From assembly GCA_030425385.1 (NCBI GenBank), contig JAUIAH010000004.1, positions 248,001 through 312,000 on the forward strand: a stretch of 64,000 nt of DNA. The letters run 5' to 3'. The notes under the pieces are model-generated. The model was not told where the DNA came from. It did no database searches and was given only the letters and a program-made list of their open reading frames with translations. Made by a program: the position numbers and the translations under genes. Source of the DNA: Verrucomicrobiia bacterium (GTDB lineage: Bacteria; Verrucomicrobiota; Verrucomicrobiia; Verrucomicrobiales; DEV007). This document shows, one piece after another, positions 35,716 through 45,064 of the stretch. Numbering within the stretch: position 1 is the first letter of the stretch; the number at the start of each line of letters is the position of its first letter.

Positions 35716-36192
35716 ATGATTCGTCCCTTTCACCCGCAAGACTTGCCGCGCCTCAAGGAGATCACGACGATCTGTTTCGAGGGCGTCTCTATCGACCGCA
35801 ACATTGAGAGGCAGTTTGGCCACGTTGGTGGCCATGATTGGGCCTGGCGGAAAGGACGGCACATCGATGCTGATGTCGCTCCGCCGAATGATGAGGGTGT
35901 GTTTGTCTACGAAGATGCCGAATCGGGCGAGGTCATCGGTTACATCACTTGCCGGATCGATCCTAATAGTAAGATCGGTCAGATTCCCAATCTCGCTGTT
36001 CACCCTTCGGCTCAAGGGCAAGGCATTGGGAAGGAACTCATGCAACACGCCTTTGATTATTTCCAAGCGGCGGGCATGGAGTTAGCCAAGATCGAAACGT
36101 TGGATCAGAACCCGGTGGGTCAGCAATTCTACCCCCAGATGGGATTCCAAGAAGTGGCTCGCCAGATACACTATGTGAAACCGTTATCCTGA
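35716..36192 (+). CDS. GNAT-family N-acetyltransferase
   Basis: A 158-residue acetyltransferase: MIRPFHPQDLPRLKEI start, then IPNLAVHPSAQGQGIGKELM with the Q-x-x-G-x-G acetyl-CoA loop, and a NPVGQQFYPQMGFQEV end strand. The substrate is unknown; similar proteins act on protein N-termini or small amines. ATG 35716 is preferred; the very long open frame extending upstream is antisense to hsdR. Its stop overlaps the next gene's ATG (TGATG). It marks the right edge of the accessory island. Confidence 0.85.
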   Translation: MIRPFHPQDLPRLKEITTICFEGVSIDRNIERQFGHVGGHDWAWRKGRHIDADVAPPNDEGVFVYEDAESGEVIGYITCRIDPNSKIGQIPNLAVHPSAQGQGIGKELMQHAFDYFQAAGMELAKIETLDQNPVGQQFYPQMGFQEVARQIHYVKPLS

Positions 36193-36998
36193 TGCTCATG
36201 AATGGCCTTCTCTCCGGTGTCCTTTCGTTACTCGCGTGCGGGATGGTCTTGGCAGGTGATGCCACGACGGTGCGCTTTGAAGGGGGAACCTATCACCTCT
36301 ACGTCATGGATTCCCGAGAGGAAAGGCTTCAACTCGTGTGGCGCGACGCGGCAGGAAAGCCCTATCAGCAACTGCGAAAGGTCCAAGAGGCCTTCGCCCG
36401 CCAGGGAAAGGAGATTCGCTTCCTTTGCAATGCGGGCATCTACGAGCGCCGTCTAGATGGCATTGCCCCTGAAGGTCTCCACATGGAGGATGGCAAGGTC
36501 CTCGCGCCGCTGAATCGCCGTCGTGGTGAAGGCAATTTCTATCTCAAACCCAACGGTGTCTTTGTGATCGATCAACGCAATCGTGCCCGCATCATTGAAA
36601 CGGAAGCGTTTGCTAAAGCGATAGAGGGTAATCATATCCAGCCACGACTTGCCTGTCAATCGGGTCCCTTGTTAGTGCAGGATCGACAAATCCATCCTGC
36701 CTTTAGGCGACAGTCGTCGAGCAAGCGCTATCGCAATGGTGTGGGGGTCCGTCGAGATGGGGCGATTGTCTTCGCCATCAATGCCTCGGGGGAGACCGTC
36801 AATCTTCACGGATTTGCGCGGCTCTTCCGTGACGAACTGGATTGTCCGAACGCTCTCTTTCTCGACGGAGACCTCAGTAAGATGGTTGTGGATCCTGGCA
36901 AAACACCTATTGACCACTTCGGTCTCTTCGCTGGCATGTTTGTGGTGTTGCGCCCGCCCGTGATGATGGAAGGTGGACCGCATGGATCCCGTCCGTGA
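36192..36998 (+). CDS. Phosphodiester glycosidase family (NAGPA/DUF2233-like) protein
   Basis: A 268-residue exported protein with a signal peptide (LLSGVLSLLACGMVLA). The family's core segments are present: LCNAGIYERRLDGIAPEGL, GNFYLKPNGVFVID, ACQSGPLLVQD, RNGVGVRRDG and NALFLDGDLSKM. NAGPA-type enzymes uncover phosphodiester-linked sugars; bacterial relatives act on wall or exopolysaccharide phosphodiesters. Start ATG overlaps the GNAT stop, and the stop overlaps the next GTG start (GTGA). Three overlapping genes form a tight operon. Confidence 0.82.
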   Translation: MLMNGLLSGVLSLLACGMVLAGDATTVRFEGGTYHLYVMDSREERLQLVWRDAAGKPYQQLRKVQEAFARQGKEIRFLCNAGIYERRLDGIAPEGLHMEDGKVLAPLNRRRGEGNFYLKPNGVFVIDQRNRARIIETEAFAKAIEGNHIQPRLACQSGPLLVQDRQIHPAFRRQSSSKRYRNGVGVRRDGAIVFAINASGETVNLHGFARLFRDELDCPNALFLDGDLSKMVVDPGKTPIDHFGLFAGMFVVLRPPVMMEGGPHGSRP

Positions 36999-37327
36999 GC
37001 GTGCGTAGAGTAGTGATAGGGATCCGTTGGGTGGCGCGAGGGTGGGCGCTTGCTTCTTTGGGGCTATTGGCCGCCTTTCTGTTAGGCGAAGAGGTGCCTC
37101 CGATCACGATGAAGGCGGTGTTCTTTCCGTTTGGCGTGATGGTAGGATTGGCAGTTGCCTGGCGCTTCGAACGCGTTGGTGGAGGCGTGGCGGTGGCCTC
37201 TCTACTTCTGTTCTACATGCTTGAGTTTGCTGATCAAGGTCGCGTGCCCAAGGGGCCGTGGTTTATCCTCCTTGCTGCGCCGGGTGCTTTATTCTTCTTG
37301 TGCGGCTGTGTGAGAGGAAAGGCGTGA
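36995..37327 (+). CDS. Small multi-pass membrane protein
   Basis: A 110-residue protein with about four hydrophobic helices (ALASLGLLAAFLLG, AVFFPFGVMVGLAVAW, VAVASLLLFYMLEF, FILLAAPGALFFLCGC). GTG start at 36995 overlaps the preceding stop. No recognised family; probably a DUF-type inner-membrane protein cotranscribed with the glycosidase-like gene. Confidence 0.6.
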   Translation: MSVRRVVIGIRWVARGWALASLGLLAAFLLGEEVPPITMKAVFFPFGVMVGLAVAWRFERVGGGVAVASLLLFYMLEFADQGRVPKGPWFILLAAPGALFFLCGCVRGKA

Positions 37328-37439
37328 TAGGTGGGCTTGATAGGGATGTGCTGGGAACGACGATCGTCCAATTCTGAATTGAAGCGTCGAATGGCTTGAC
37401 AGGGGCAAGGGGGAATGGGTGTGGTTTGTTGCTTCCATC

Positions 37440-39059
37440 ATGTCGGTGATTCTCCTTCTCAATCGTGAGCGGCACGCGGCCGCAATGACGCGATGGGGTG
37501 TGCACCTGGCGCGGGCGTTGGGCGTGGGCTTGCATGTGATCACCGCCAAAGGTGGTGCGGACGGATTCACGAGTGCGGAGCCTCCTGAGAGCCCGGAATC
37601 CTCGCGCTGGCAGCAGGTGGAGCAGGCGCTGTCCGAGCAGCATCTCACGGCGAACCGTGCCGTGGTGGAAGAATCTGATCAAGGGGCGTTGCCGGTGACC
37701 ACCCGGGAGGTGAGCCATGCGACGGCGTTGCAAGCTGTGTTGGACTATGTAGCTGAAGAGAAAGCGAATTTGTTAGTGTTGGGCAAGCAAGAAAGTTCGC
37801 GCAGTGGGGAATGGGCTGAGTTGACGCGTGACCTCTTTGAAAGTGCGCCATGTCGCATGCTCGTTCTGCGCTTGGGCAATCACGAAGGGACGCAATGCCG
37901 CTCCGTGCTGGTACCGACGCGTGACGGCGATCATAGCCATGCGGCAGTGAGTGTGGGGCATGGGTTGGTGCGCGCCCGGGGTGCGGCAATGACGGCGGCG
38001 ATCGTGGAGCCTTCCATCGGTCAGGATGCCGAGCGCCTGGGCGATGTCGTTTTAAAACGCGCGTTGAAGGAGGCCAAGATCTCCGAGGACGACGACAGGG
38101 TCACGGCGAAAGTGTTGGTGTCTAACAACGTTGCGGATGCGATTGCGGAGGAAGCGGCGCAAGGGGACTATGATCTCACCTTGATAGGTGGGAATGCGCG
38201 TGGGCTGCGGCGGAGTCTCTTTGGGACCATCCCGGACAAACTGGTGGCGGAATCGGGCGGGATGGCCATTGGGGTGATTCGTGAGGCCTTGCCATCGGGC
38301 ATGGTGATGAAGAATCGTTTCCAACTCTGGTGGGGGAGAATGGTGCCACCCCTGGATCGCGAGGCGCGTCTCCAGCTGTTTGAACGCTTGCAGGTCGGGT
38401 CCACGCTAAGCTTGGATTTCCTCGTCTTGATCAGTCTTTCTACGCTGATTGCGGCCATGGGATTGATCCAAGGCAGCACGGCGGTGGTGATAGGGGCGAT
38501 GTTAGTAGCGCCACTGATGACACCCTTGCTCGGCGCGGGGATGAGTCTCGTGCAGGGAAACATTCCCATGCTGCGGACCTGTGCCCTTTCGATTGCGATC
38601 GGGTTTCTGTTAGCCTTTGCCATCGGCGCGCTGACGGGATGGCTGACGTCCTATCACTGGGAGCTCACGAGCGAGCTGGAGGCGCGCATGAAGCCGGGGC
38701 CATTGGACTTGGGCGTGGCCTTCGTTTCGGGCATCGCGGCGTCGTATTGTCTGGCTCGGCCTAACTTATCCTCGGCGCTTGCCGGGGTGGCGATTGCGGC
38801 TGCGCTGGTGCCTCCTATTGCGACGGCCGGGATTGCGCTCACCTTCAAAGGCGCGCGGGAGTCGGGTCTCGCATCCCTCCTCTTTGCGACGAACGTGGTG
38901 GCTATCATTCTGGGGAGTGCCATGGCCTTCTTCTTGGTGGGCGTGCGCGGGACGCGGAGCGAGAAGGCCGCAGTGTGGGCGCGCCGAGTGGTGTTCGTGC
39001 TATTGATTGCCTTTGTGGTCTTGAGTTATGTCCTCTTCAAGCCTCTCTTTGATCGATGA
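37440..39059 (+). CDS. USP domains fused to DUF389 membrane protein
   Basis: A 539-residue protein. The first ~275 residues hold two universal-stress-protein-like Rossmann units; the second ends GDYDLTLIGGNARGLRRSLFG, the UspA ATP-binding loop pattern G-x(2)-G-x(9)-G(S/T) in a degenerate form. The C-terminal ~240 residues are the DUF389 membrane domain (VVIGAMLVAPLMTPLLG is its signature), with about six helices. DUF389 proteins are of unknown function; the fusion suggests a stress- or nucleotide-gated membrane protein. Start at ATG 37440 (MSVILLLN). Its stop overlaps the next gene's start (ATGA). Confidence 0.8.
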   Translation: MSVILLLNRERHAAAMTRWGVHLARALGVGLHVITAKGGADGFTSAEPPESPESSRWQQVEQALSEQHLTANRAVVEESDQGALPVTTREVSHATALQAVLDYVAEEKANLLVLGKQESSRSGEWAELTRDLFESAPCRMLVLRLGNHEGTQCRSVLVPTRDGDHSHAAVSVGHGLVRARGAAMTAAIVEPSIGQDAERLGDVVLKRALKEAKISEDDDRVTAKVLVSNNVADAIAEEAAQGDYDLTLIGGNARGLRRSLFGTIPDKLVAESGGMAIGVIREALPSGMVMKNRFQLWWGRMVPPLDREARLQLFERLQVGSTLSLDFLVLISLSTLIAAMGLIQGSTAVVIGAMLVAPLMTPLLGAGMSLVQGNIPMLRTCALSIAIGFLLAFAIGALTGWLTSYHWELTSELEARMKPGPLDLGVAFVSGIAASYCLARPNLSSALAGVAIAAALVPPIATAGIALTFKGARESGLASLLFATNVVAIILGSAMAFFLVGVRGTRSEKAAVWARRVVFVLLIAFVVLSYVLFKPLFDR

Positions 39060-40288
39060 GTGATCGGTCAGCGATTGAACAGCTCCAGCTAGCGCGCTTG
39101 CAGCACCTCCTCGCGTTAGTGGCGGATGAGGACAACGCGTTCCAGCGGGGGCGTGTGCCATGCACGGTGGAGTCTCTGGCGGCCTATGTGGCCTCTGTTC
39201 CCCTCACCACGAAACAGGAACTGGCAGAGGATCGGGAATCGCACCCGCCTTTCGGATCTAATTTGACCTTTCCGTTAGAAAGCTACACGCGTTATTGTCA
39301 GACGAGCGGTACGCATGGAGATCCCTTGCCCTGGCTGGACACGACTGAGAGTTGGCAAGCGATGCTCGATTGCTGGAAACGTGTTTACCAAGCGGCGGGT
39401 CTTGAGTCCGCTTGTGAACGCGTGTTCTTCGCCTTCTCGTTCGGGCCATTCCTGGGATTCTGGACCGCCTTTGAGGCCGCGTCTCAGTTAGGCTTTCTGG
39501 CCATCCCGGGAGGGGGCATGCGGAGTGAGGCACGGTTGAAGACGATGCAGCGCTTTGAGGTCACGGTCTTGTGCGGAACACCCACGTATGCGCTGCGGCT
39601 CGGAGCAATTGCGAAGGACATGGGGCTGCAGTTTCCGAAGCTCAAGGCTTTGTTAGTCGCAGGTGAGCCAGGTGGGAGTGTGCCAGAGGTTCGCGTGCGC
39701 TTGCAAGAGCTCTGGGGGTCCCATGTGCATGTGGGGGATCACCATGGTCTCACGGAAACGGGGCCTGTATCCTATCAAGATCCCCAGAAGCCAGGGCATC
39801 TCTGCGTCATGGAAGACGCCTTCTTTGCAGAGGTGTTAGACCGTGAATCCGGGAAGGAAGTGGCGGATGGCGAGCTGGGGGAGCTCGTGCTCACGACCTT
39901 AAGACGTACGGCGTGCCCGCTTTTCCGTTATCGGACGGGCGATCTGGTGCGCAAGCGCTTGCAGCCTGGTCTGAGCTTGGAGGGTGGCATCATTGGGAGG
40001 ATCGACGACATGGTCTTAGTGCGTGGGGTGAATGTGTATCCAAGCGCGGTGGAAGGCGTCGTCCGGCGTTTCCCGGAGATTGTGGAGTATCGCGTGTGGC
40101 AAACGACGATGGATCAGATGGCAGAGTTGCGTGTGGAGATCGAGGCCGCGGCGGAGCAGCCTGGGTTGGAAGATCGCCTGCAGGCGGCCCTCTGGGATCA
40201 GTTCCAACTCCGCATCCCGGTGACGCAGTGTGCGCCAGGGACCCTGCCAGTGCAGGAATTCAAGGCAAAGCGCTGGGTAAGGGCGTGA
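39056..40288 (+). CDS. PaaK-like AMP-forming ligase
   Basis: A 410-residue adenylate-forming enzyme similar to phenylacetate-CoA ligase. The phosphate-binding loop is YCQTSGTHGDP, the adenine region GDHHGLTETGP, and the hinge RYRTGDLVRKR; the C-terminal segment VRGVNVYPSAVEGVVRRF matches PaaK. It activates a carboxylic acid with ATP, probably to a CoA thioester. The substrate is unknown, because no phenylacetate catabolic genes are nearby. It overlaps the DUF389 gene by ATGA. Confidence 0.85.
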   Translation: MSDRSAIEQLQLARLQHLLALVADEDNAFQRGRVPCTVESLAAYVASVPLTTKQELAEDRESHPPFGSNLTFPLESYTRYCQTSGTHGDPLPWLDTTESWQAMLDCWKRVYQAAGLESACERVFFAFSFGPFLGFWTAFEAASQLGFLAIPGGGMRSEARLKTMQRFEVTVLCGTPTYALRLGAIAKDMGLQFPKLKALLVAGEPGGSVPEVRVRLQELWGSHVHVGDHHGLTETGPVSYQDPQKPGHLCVMEDAFFAEVLDRESGKEVADGELGELVLTTLRRTACPLFRYRTGDLVRKRLQPGLSLEGGIIGRIDDMVLVRGVNVYPSAVEGVVRRFPEIVEYRVWQTTMDQMAELRVEIEAAAEQPGLEDRLQAALWDQFQLRIPVTQCAPGTLPVQEFKAKRWVRA

Positions 40289-40424
40289 GGGCCATTGGCG
40301 GAAACGAGACGAATCCGCTGCGGGGATGGGAAAGTCCCTTGACTGCGGAAGGGGACCAAGCATTCTGTGCGCCTTTTCTCTCAGGAAGCTGGCCAAGGTC
40401 GGTGAGCCTAGGGTAATCTACACT

Positions 40425-41930
40425 ATGGAGTGGCCTCAACTCATCTGGATCCTCTGTTACGCCCTCGTGGCGCTGGGCCTCTGCGGCTACGGCCTGCATC
40501 GGTTCACCATGATCTTTCTCTATTGGAAACATCGTCATGATATTCCCAAACCGAAGGAACGATTCGACGACCTGCCGACGGTGACGGTGCAGTTGCCGAT
40601 CTTCAATGAAGCGTATGTCGTGCGCCGGCTCATTCAGTCGGTGGGGGAGCTCGATTATCCCAAAGACAAGCTCCAGATCCAAGTGCTGGATGATTCCACC
40701 GATGACACGGTCAAGATCTGTGAAGAAGAGGTGGCAAAGCTGCGGGCAAAGGGGCTCGACATCGAGGTGCGCCATCGGGTGGATCGGACGGGTTACAAGG
40801 CTGGCGCCTTGGAAGAGGGGATGCGCGATGCGAAAGGGGAGCTGATCTTCATCTTGGACGCTGATTTCGTGCCGCCGAAAGGGATTCTCCATGAGATGGT
40901 GCATTTCTTCACCGATCCCAAACTTGGCATGGTGCAGACGCGCTGGGGGCACCTCAACCGTGGCTACTCCTTGCTGACTAAGATTCAGGCGATGTTTCTC
41001 GATGGGCATCTGATCTTGGAACAAACGGCACGGAGTCGCAGTGGACGCTTCTTCAATTTCAATGGCACCGGAGGCATCTGGCGACGGGCGTGCATCGAGG
41101 ACGCGGGAGGCTGGCAACATGACACGCTGACGGAGGATTTGGATCTCAGTTACCGAGCGCAGCTCAACGGATGGCGATTTGTCTTTCTCAAAGACGTCGT
41201 CACACCAGCCGAGTTGCCCGTGGACATGGACGGATTCAAGTCGCAGCAGCATCGCTGGACCAAGGGATCCATCCAGACTTGTAAGAAGATGCTCTTACGG
41301 GTGTGGCGTAGCCGCGTGCCCCTGATCATCAAGATGGAGGCGACCATGCATTTGACCGCCAATTTCGCCTATCTCCTGCTAGGGGCGATGTGTGTCCTGA
41401 TCTACCCGAGTGATTTCCGGCCTCAGGTGGCCTGGTATTGGGCCGTGCTCATCAATGTACCGATCTTCGTGGCGGCCTCGTTATCCGTCTCGATCTTTTA
41501 CGCAGCGGCGCAGCGCGTGATCCGACCGAAGAAGTGGCTGAAAGAGATCATCTACCTGCCTTTGCTCCTCGCGCTCGGCATTGGGATGTCGATCAACAAC
41601 GGGAAAGCCGTGCTAGAGGCGCTATTCAACAAGACTTCGCCTTTCGTGCGCACTCCTAAATATGGGATCGATCGCAAGAAGATTTCGTGGAAAGGCCTTC
41701 GCTATTCCGCCCTCAAATCGGTCGCGCCCGTTTTCGAAGTGTTGTTTGCCGTCTACTTCACGGTTCTCATCGGATTATCGATCTCCAAGGGCGAATGGTT
41801 ATCGATTCCCTTCCTGCTCCTTTTCCAGCTCGGATTTGCCTACGTCGCATGGGGATCAATCTCGCAGTACCTTCCTGCCAAGTGGTTTAGGAGTGCGAAC
41901 GATCAGGATGAGAAAGAAGTTGTGGTTTGA
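40425..41930 (+). CDS. Processive GT2 glycosyltransferase, CslA/BcsA-like
   Basis: A 501-residue membrane glycosyltransferase. An N-terminal helix precedes the GT-A domain: VLDDSTDDT, DAD (catalytic metal site), TEDLD and QQHRW form the D,D,D,QxxRW set of processive beta-glycan synthases. Further helices follow (about residues 315-500). It resembles plant glucomannan synthase-like CslA and bacterial cellulose-synthase-like proteins lacking PilZ. It probably makes an exported beta-linked polysaccharide or transfers one sugar to a lipid. I chose ATG 40425; the longer frame lacks conservation. Confidence 0.82.
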   Translation: MEWPQLIWILCYALVALGLCGYGLHRFTMIFLYWKHRHDIPKPKERFDDLPTVTVQLPIFNEAYVVRRLIQSVGELDYPKDKLQIQVLDDSTDDTVKICEEEVAKLRAKGLDIEVRHRVDRTGYKAGALEEGMRDAKGELIFILDADFVPPKGILHEMVHFFTDPKLGMVQTRWGHLNRGYSLLTKIQAMFLDGHLILEQTARSRSGRFFNFNGTGGIWRRACIEDAGGWQHDTLTEDLDLSYRAQLNGWRFVFLKDVVTPAELPVDMDGFKSQQHRWTKGSIQTCKKMLLRVWRSRVPLIIKMEATMHLTANFAYLLLGAMCVLIYPSDFRPQVAWYWAVLINVPIFVAASLSVSIFYAAAQRVIRPKKWLKEIIYLPLLLALGIGMSINNGKAVLEALFNKTSPFVRTPKYGIDRKKISWKGLRYSALKSVAPVFEVLFAVYFTVLIGLSISKGEWLSIPFLLLFQLGFAYVAWGSISQYLPAKWFRSANDQDEKEVVV

Positions 41931-41982
41931 CTGGCACTTCTAATAATTGCTGCTAACCTTCGGCTCGATATTCCTCCCCAAG

Positions 41983-42624
41983 ATGCAATCACCTATGCGA
42001 CTCCTAGGACTCTGCCTCATCGGATGCTGCTTCTTCAGCAGCTGTGCCACTCAAGACACGAACAGTGTGATGTTAGTGAGCGTCAAAGATCAGAAGATGG
42101 CGCTCTACAAGGAGGGCAAACGAGTAGCCACCTATCCAGTTTCCACTTCGAAATTCGGTATTGGTGACCAGCCGGGGTCGAACCGCACACCCATTGGGAA
42201 GATGGAAGTGGCTCGCAAGATCGGTGGTGGGGCTCCCATGGGCATGGTTTTCAAGGGTCGGCGTCCCACGGGGGAAGTCCTTCGGCCCAATGCCCCTGGC
42301 CGTGATCCTATCGTGACGCGGATCCTCTGGTTGCGGGGGAAAGAAGCCCGGACGCGAAATGCCTACGGTCGATACATCTACATCCACGGCACGCCTGAAG
42401 AGCGCAAGATTGGGCGGCCTGCCAGCTATGGCTGCATTCGCATGCGTTCCCGTGATGTCGCCCGCCTCTATCAGCAGGTTGGTGTCGGAGCGAAGGTCGA
42501 GGTGACCACGGCTCCCTTGCCGGGGGCGCCCATTTCCAACCAGATGAAGAAGGTGGCTGGTGTCCTTGGTGGCGCGGTCTACAATGTGGCCACCTTGGGA
42601 GGTGGATTGCGCAATAGGTCTTGA
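41983..42624 (+). CDS. L,D-transpeptidase (YkuD) lipoprotein
   Basis: About 213 residues with a lipoprotein signal (LLGLCLIGCCFFSSC, Cys near residue 20). The catalytic YkuD motif is HGTPEERKIGRPASYGCIRM: His, then Ser-x-Gly-Cys-Ile-Arg, with the nucleophile Cys. It crosslinks peptidoglycan via 3-3 bonds or attaches proteins to the wall, acting in the periplasm. Starts at 41983 and 41995 are both possible; an earlier TTG at 41947 is less likely. Confidence 0.88.
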   Translation: MQSPMRLLGLCLIGCCFFSSCATQDTNSVMLVSVKDQKMALYKEGKRVATYPVSTSKFGIGDQPGSNRTPIGKMEVARKIGGGAPMGMVFKGRRPTGEVLRPNAPGRDPIVTRILWLRGKEARTRNAYGRYIYIHGTPEERKIGRPASYGCIRMRSRDVARLYQQVGVGAKVEVTTAPLPGAPISNQMKKVAGVLGGAVYNVATLGGGLRNRS

Positions 42625-42685
42625 CACCTCAGTGTCGCCGCCTACTTTCGCCGCCCTTTCTATCTGATACCGAATCGATTTCCTT

Positions 42686-42952
42686 ATGGCAAATTCCCAA
42701 TCCGCCCTGAAACGCGTCCGCCAGACCAAGACGCGCACCATGGAGAACCGCATTCTCAAAACGCGCATCAAGAACAGGCGTAAAGCAGCGCTTGCTGCGT
42801 TGGATTCGGGAGATGCGGATGCCATCAAGACGGCAGTGAATGCTCTCTATTCGGCGACCGACAAGGCAGTGAAGCGCGGTGTGATCCACGCCAACGTGTC
42901 CCGTCGCATGAAGTCCAACTTTGCCTCGCGCGTGGCGGCGGCTTCAAGTTAG
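42686..42952 (+). CDS. rpsT: 30S ribosomal protein S20
   Basis: An 88-residue basic protein starting MANSQSALKRVRQTKTRT, with KTAVNALYSATDKAVKRGV and a RRMKSNFASRV end: the S20 pattern at normal length (about 85-90). It binds 16S rRNA in the small subunit. It stands alone, as usual for rpsT, and is followed by a GAAAGGAG/CTCCTTTC hairpin. Confidence 0.95.
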   Translation: MANSQSALKRVRQTKTRTMENRILKTRIKNRRKAALAALDSGDADAIKTAVNALYSATDKAVKRGVIHANVSRRMKSNFASRVAAASS

Positions 42953-43001
42953 TCGACCGTTCGCATGGCGGGCTGAGAGATGCCTGTATGACGCTTTATC
43001 G

Positions 43002-43027
43002 AAAGGAGTCCTCCGGGGCTCCTTTCT
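43002..43027 (+). terminator. Hairpin terminator after rpsT
   Basis: GAAAGGAG at 43002-43009 and CTCCTTTC at 43020-43027 form an 8-bp stem with a 10-nt GC-rich loop, 50 bp after the rpsT stop. The downstream stretch has only a short T-run, so it may be a weak intrinsic terminator. Confidence 0.55.
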
Positions 43028-43087
43028 TGCGTTTCGGGGCGATAATTCATTGCGCCGACCGTCGGTTCCTCCGTTAATCGCCGGTAG

Positions 43088-43918
43088 ATGAAACAAGCAC
43101 GTTTGAATCGACTCTTTGGGCCCGATGGGAAATGCTTCGATGTCGCCATTGATCATGGTTTCTTCAATGAGGCTCCGTTCTTAAGTGGGATTGAATCGAT
43201 GCCTGCCGCCGTTCGCACGGTGGTCGATGCGGCGCCGGATGCCATCCAACTCACGGTGGGCCAGGCGCGGCATTTGCAGAGCATTCCTGGTGGCAAGCCA
43301 GCCCTCGTCCTGCGGACAGATGTGGCCAATGTGTATGGCAGGGAATTGCCGCGCACGCTTTACAGTCGCATGATTGAGGAGGCTGCGCTCCAAGCCATTC
43401 AGTTAGACGCCGCCTGTGTCTGCGTGAATCTCTTCCGTGTGCCTGGTGAGCCTGAAGTGGGCGAACAGTGTGTGGCGAACATCCTCAAGCTCAAGCCTGC
43501 CTGTGATCACTATGGGATGCCGATGATGGTGGAACCGCTCGTCTTTCGCCCCAATGCGGAAGCGGGCGGATACATGGTCGATGGTGATGAGCACAAGATC
43601 ATCCCGCTCGTGAGACAAGCAATCGAGTTAGGCGCTGACATCATCAAGGCGGATCCCACTGACGATGTCTCCCTCTATCACCGTGTGGTCGAGACTTGTG
43701 GTGGCACCCCTATTCTCGTGCGCGGGGGTAGCAAGGCCAGTGATGAAGAGATCCTCACAAGAACACAGAATCTCATGGATCAGGGTGTGGCTGGCATCGT
43801 CTATGGGCGCAATGTGATCCAGCATGAGAGTCCCGCTGGAATCACGCGAGCGCTCATGGCGGTGGTTCACGAGGGGGCCTCGGCGAAAGAAGCCTTGGCC
43901 ATGTTGACTTCAAACTAA
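43088..43918 (+). CDS. DhnA/LsrF-type class I aldolase
   Basis: A 276-residue TIM-barrel aldolase. Notable parts: CFDVAIDHGFFNE (the DhnA-type start), LGADIIKADPTDD with the Schiff-base lysine position in IIKAD, ILVRGGSKASDEE phosphate loop, and GVAGIVYGRNVIQ. This family includes LsrF, fructose-1,6-bisphosphate aldolase class I and ADH synthase. The neighbours (oxidoreductase, PfkB kinase, sulfatase) suggest cleavage of a phosphorylated sugar or sugar acid. The substrate is not known. Confidence 0.8.
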   Translation: MKQARLNRLFGPDGKCFDVAIDHGFFNEAPFLSGIESMPAAVRTVVDAAPDAIQLTVGQARHLQSIPGGKPALVLRTDVANVYGRELPRTLYSRMIEEAALQAIQLDAACVCVNLFRVPGEPEVGEQCVANILKLKPACDHYGMPMMVEPLVFRPNAEAGGYMVDGDEHKIIPLVRQAIELGADIIKADPTDDVSLYHRVVETCGGTPILVRGGSKASDEEILTRTQNLMDQGVAGIVYGRNVIQHESPAGITRALMAVVHEGASAKEALAMLTSN

Positions 43919-43927
43919 CGAAATGCC

Positions 43928-45064
43928 ATGAAGACAGTCAATATCGGGATCATTGGTGGCGGGCTCATGGGGAGAGAGATGGCCAGTGCCTTCGGCCGTT
44001 GGTGTGCCTTGCAAGATCTTCCCGTCATTCCCAAACTGGTGGCCGTTGCGGATACCAATGCGGAGGTGCTCGAGTGGTTTCAGAAGATCCCATCTGTGAC
44101 GCAGCGAGTGACGGATTACCACGATTTGCTGGCCAATGAAGCGATCGATGTCTGCTATGTCGCCGTGCCACATAGCTTCCACGAGCAAATCTACGTCGAT
44201 GTCGTGCAGGCGGGGAAGGACCTCTTCGCTGAGAAACCATTCGGTGTCGATCTTAATGCCGCGGAGTCTATCCTCGCAGCGATCAAGCGGTCCGAACGGT
44301 TTGTCCGTTGCAGTTCAGAGTTTCCGTTCTTCCCAGGGGCGCATGCCGTGTATCAAGCTTGTCGTGATGTTGGTCCCTTAGGGCGTGTGTTAGAAGTGAA
44401 TGCCGGATTCCATCATGCCAGCGATCTCGATCCTAACAAGGCGGCTAATTGGAAGCGGCTATCTTCGGTCTGTGGTGAGATAGGTGTGTTAGGCGATCTA
44501 GGCATGCATGTTCTGCACCTGCCTTTGCGTTTGGGCTGGCGCCCTGAGACTGTCTACGCGCAGTTGCAGAAGGGCTATCCACGGCGGCCTGGCAACCAAG
44601 GGGATGCGGAAGTGATTTGTGATACCTGGGACAATGCTATGCTTCATACCTGGACCATGATTGGCGATCATCCGGTGCCAATGCGCTTGGAAATGAAGCG
44701 GATGGCACCTGGGGAAACCAACACGTGGTTCATCGAGGTGCTCGGGACGGATGGCGGCTATCGCTACAGCACGAAGCATCCGAAGACCTTGTGGAGTTTT
44801 GAGAGAGGCGCCACCCAGCTATGGAAGCAGACAGATCTCGGATTCAGCACCCCATTCAAAGCGGTGACGGGTGGTATCTTTGAAGTGGGCTTTCCCGATG
44901 TCATTCAGCAGATGTGGGCCGCTTATTTGCTAGAGCGTGAGGGCATTCTGGGAGAGCACTTTGGCTGTGTGACGCCGGAGGAGGCTTTGCAGAGCCATCA
45001 ACTCTTCCGTGCTGCATTGGAATCTGAACAACGCCGAGAAGCGATTCATCCGTCCTATGGCTAG
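43928..45064 (+). CDS. Gfo/Idh/MocA-family oxidoreductase
   Basis: A 378-residue NAD(P)-dependent dehydrogenase: N-terminal Rossmann VNIGIIGGGLMGREMA, then the family's DVCYVAVPHSFHEQ and the AEKPFGVDLNAAES with the catalytic Lys of EKP. The second motif (DLGMHVLHLPLRLGW) supplies a conserved His. It oxidises or isomerises a sugar or inositol. It starts 9 bp after the aldolase stop and overlaps the kinase by 8 bp (ATGGCTAG). Confidence 0.88.
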   Translation: MKTVNIGIIGGGLMGREMASAFGRWCALQDLPVIPKLVAVADTNAEVLEWFQKIPSVTQRVTDYHDLLANEAIDVCYVAVPHSFHEQIYVDVVQAGKDLFAEKPFGVDLNAAESILAAIKRSERFVRCSSEFPFFPGAHAVYQACRDVGPLGRVLEVNAGFHHASDLDPNKAANWKRLSSVCGEIGVLGDLGMHVLHLPLRLGWRPETVYAQLQKGYPRRPGNQGDAEVICDTWDNAMLHTWTMIGDHPVPMRLEMKRMAPGETNTWFIEVLGTDGGYRYSTKHPKTLWSFERGATQLWKQTDLGFSTPFKAVTGGIFEVGFPDVIQQMWAAYLLEREGILGEHFGCVTPEEALQSHQLFRAALESEQRREAIHPSYG

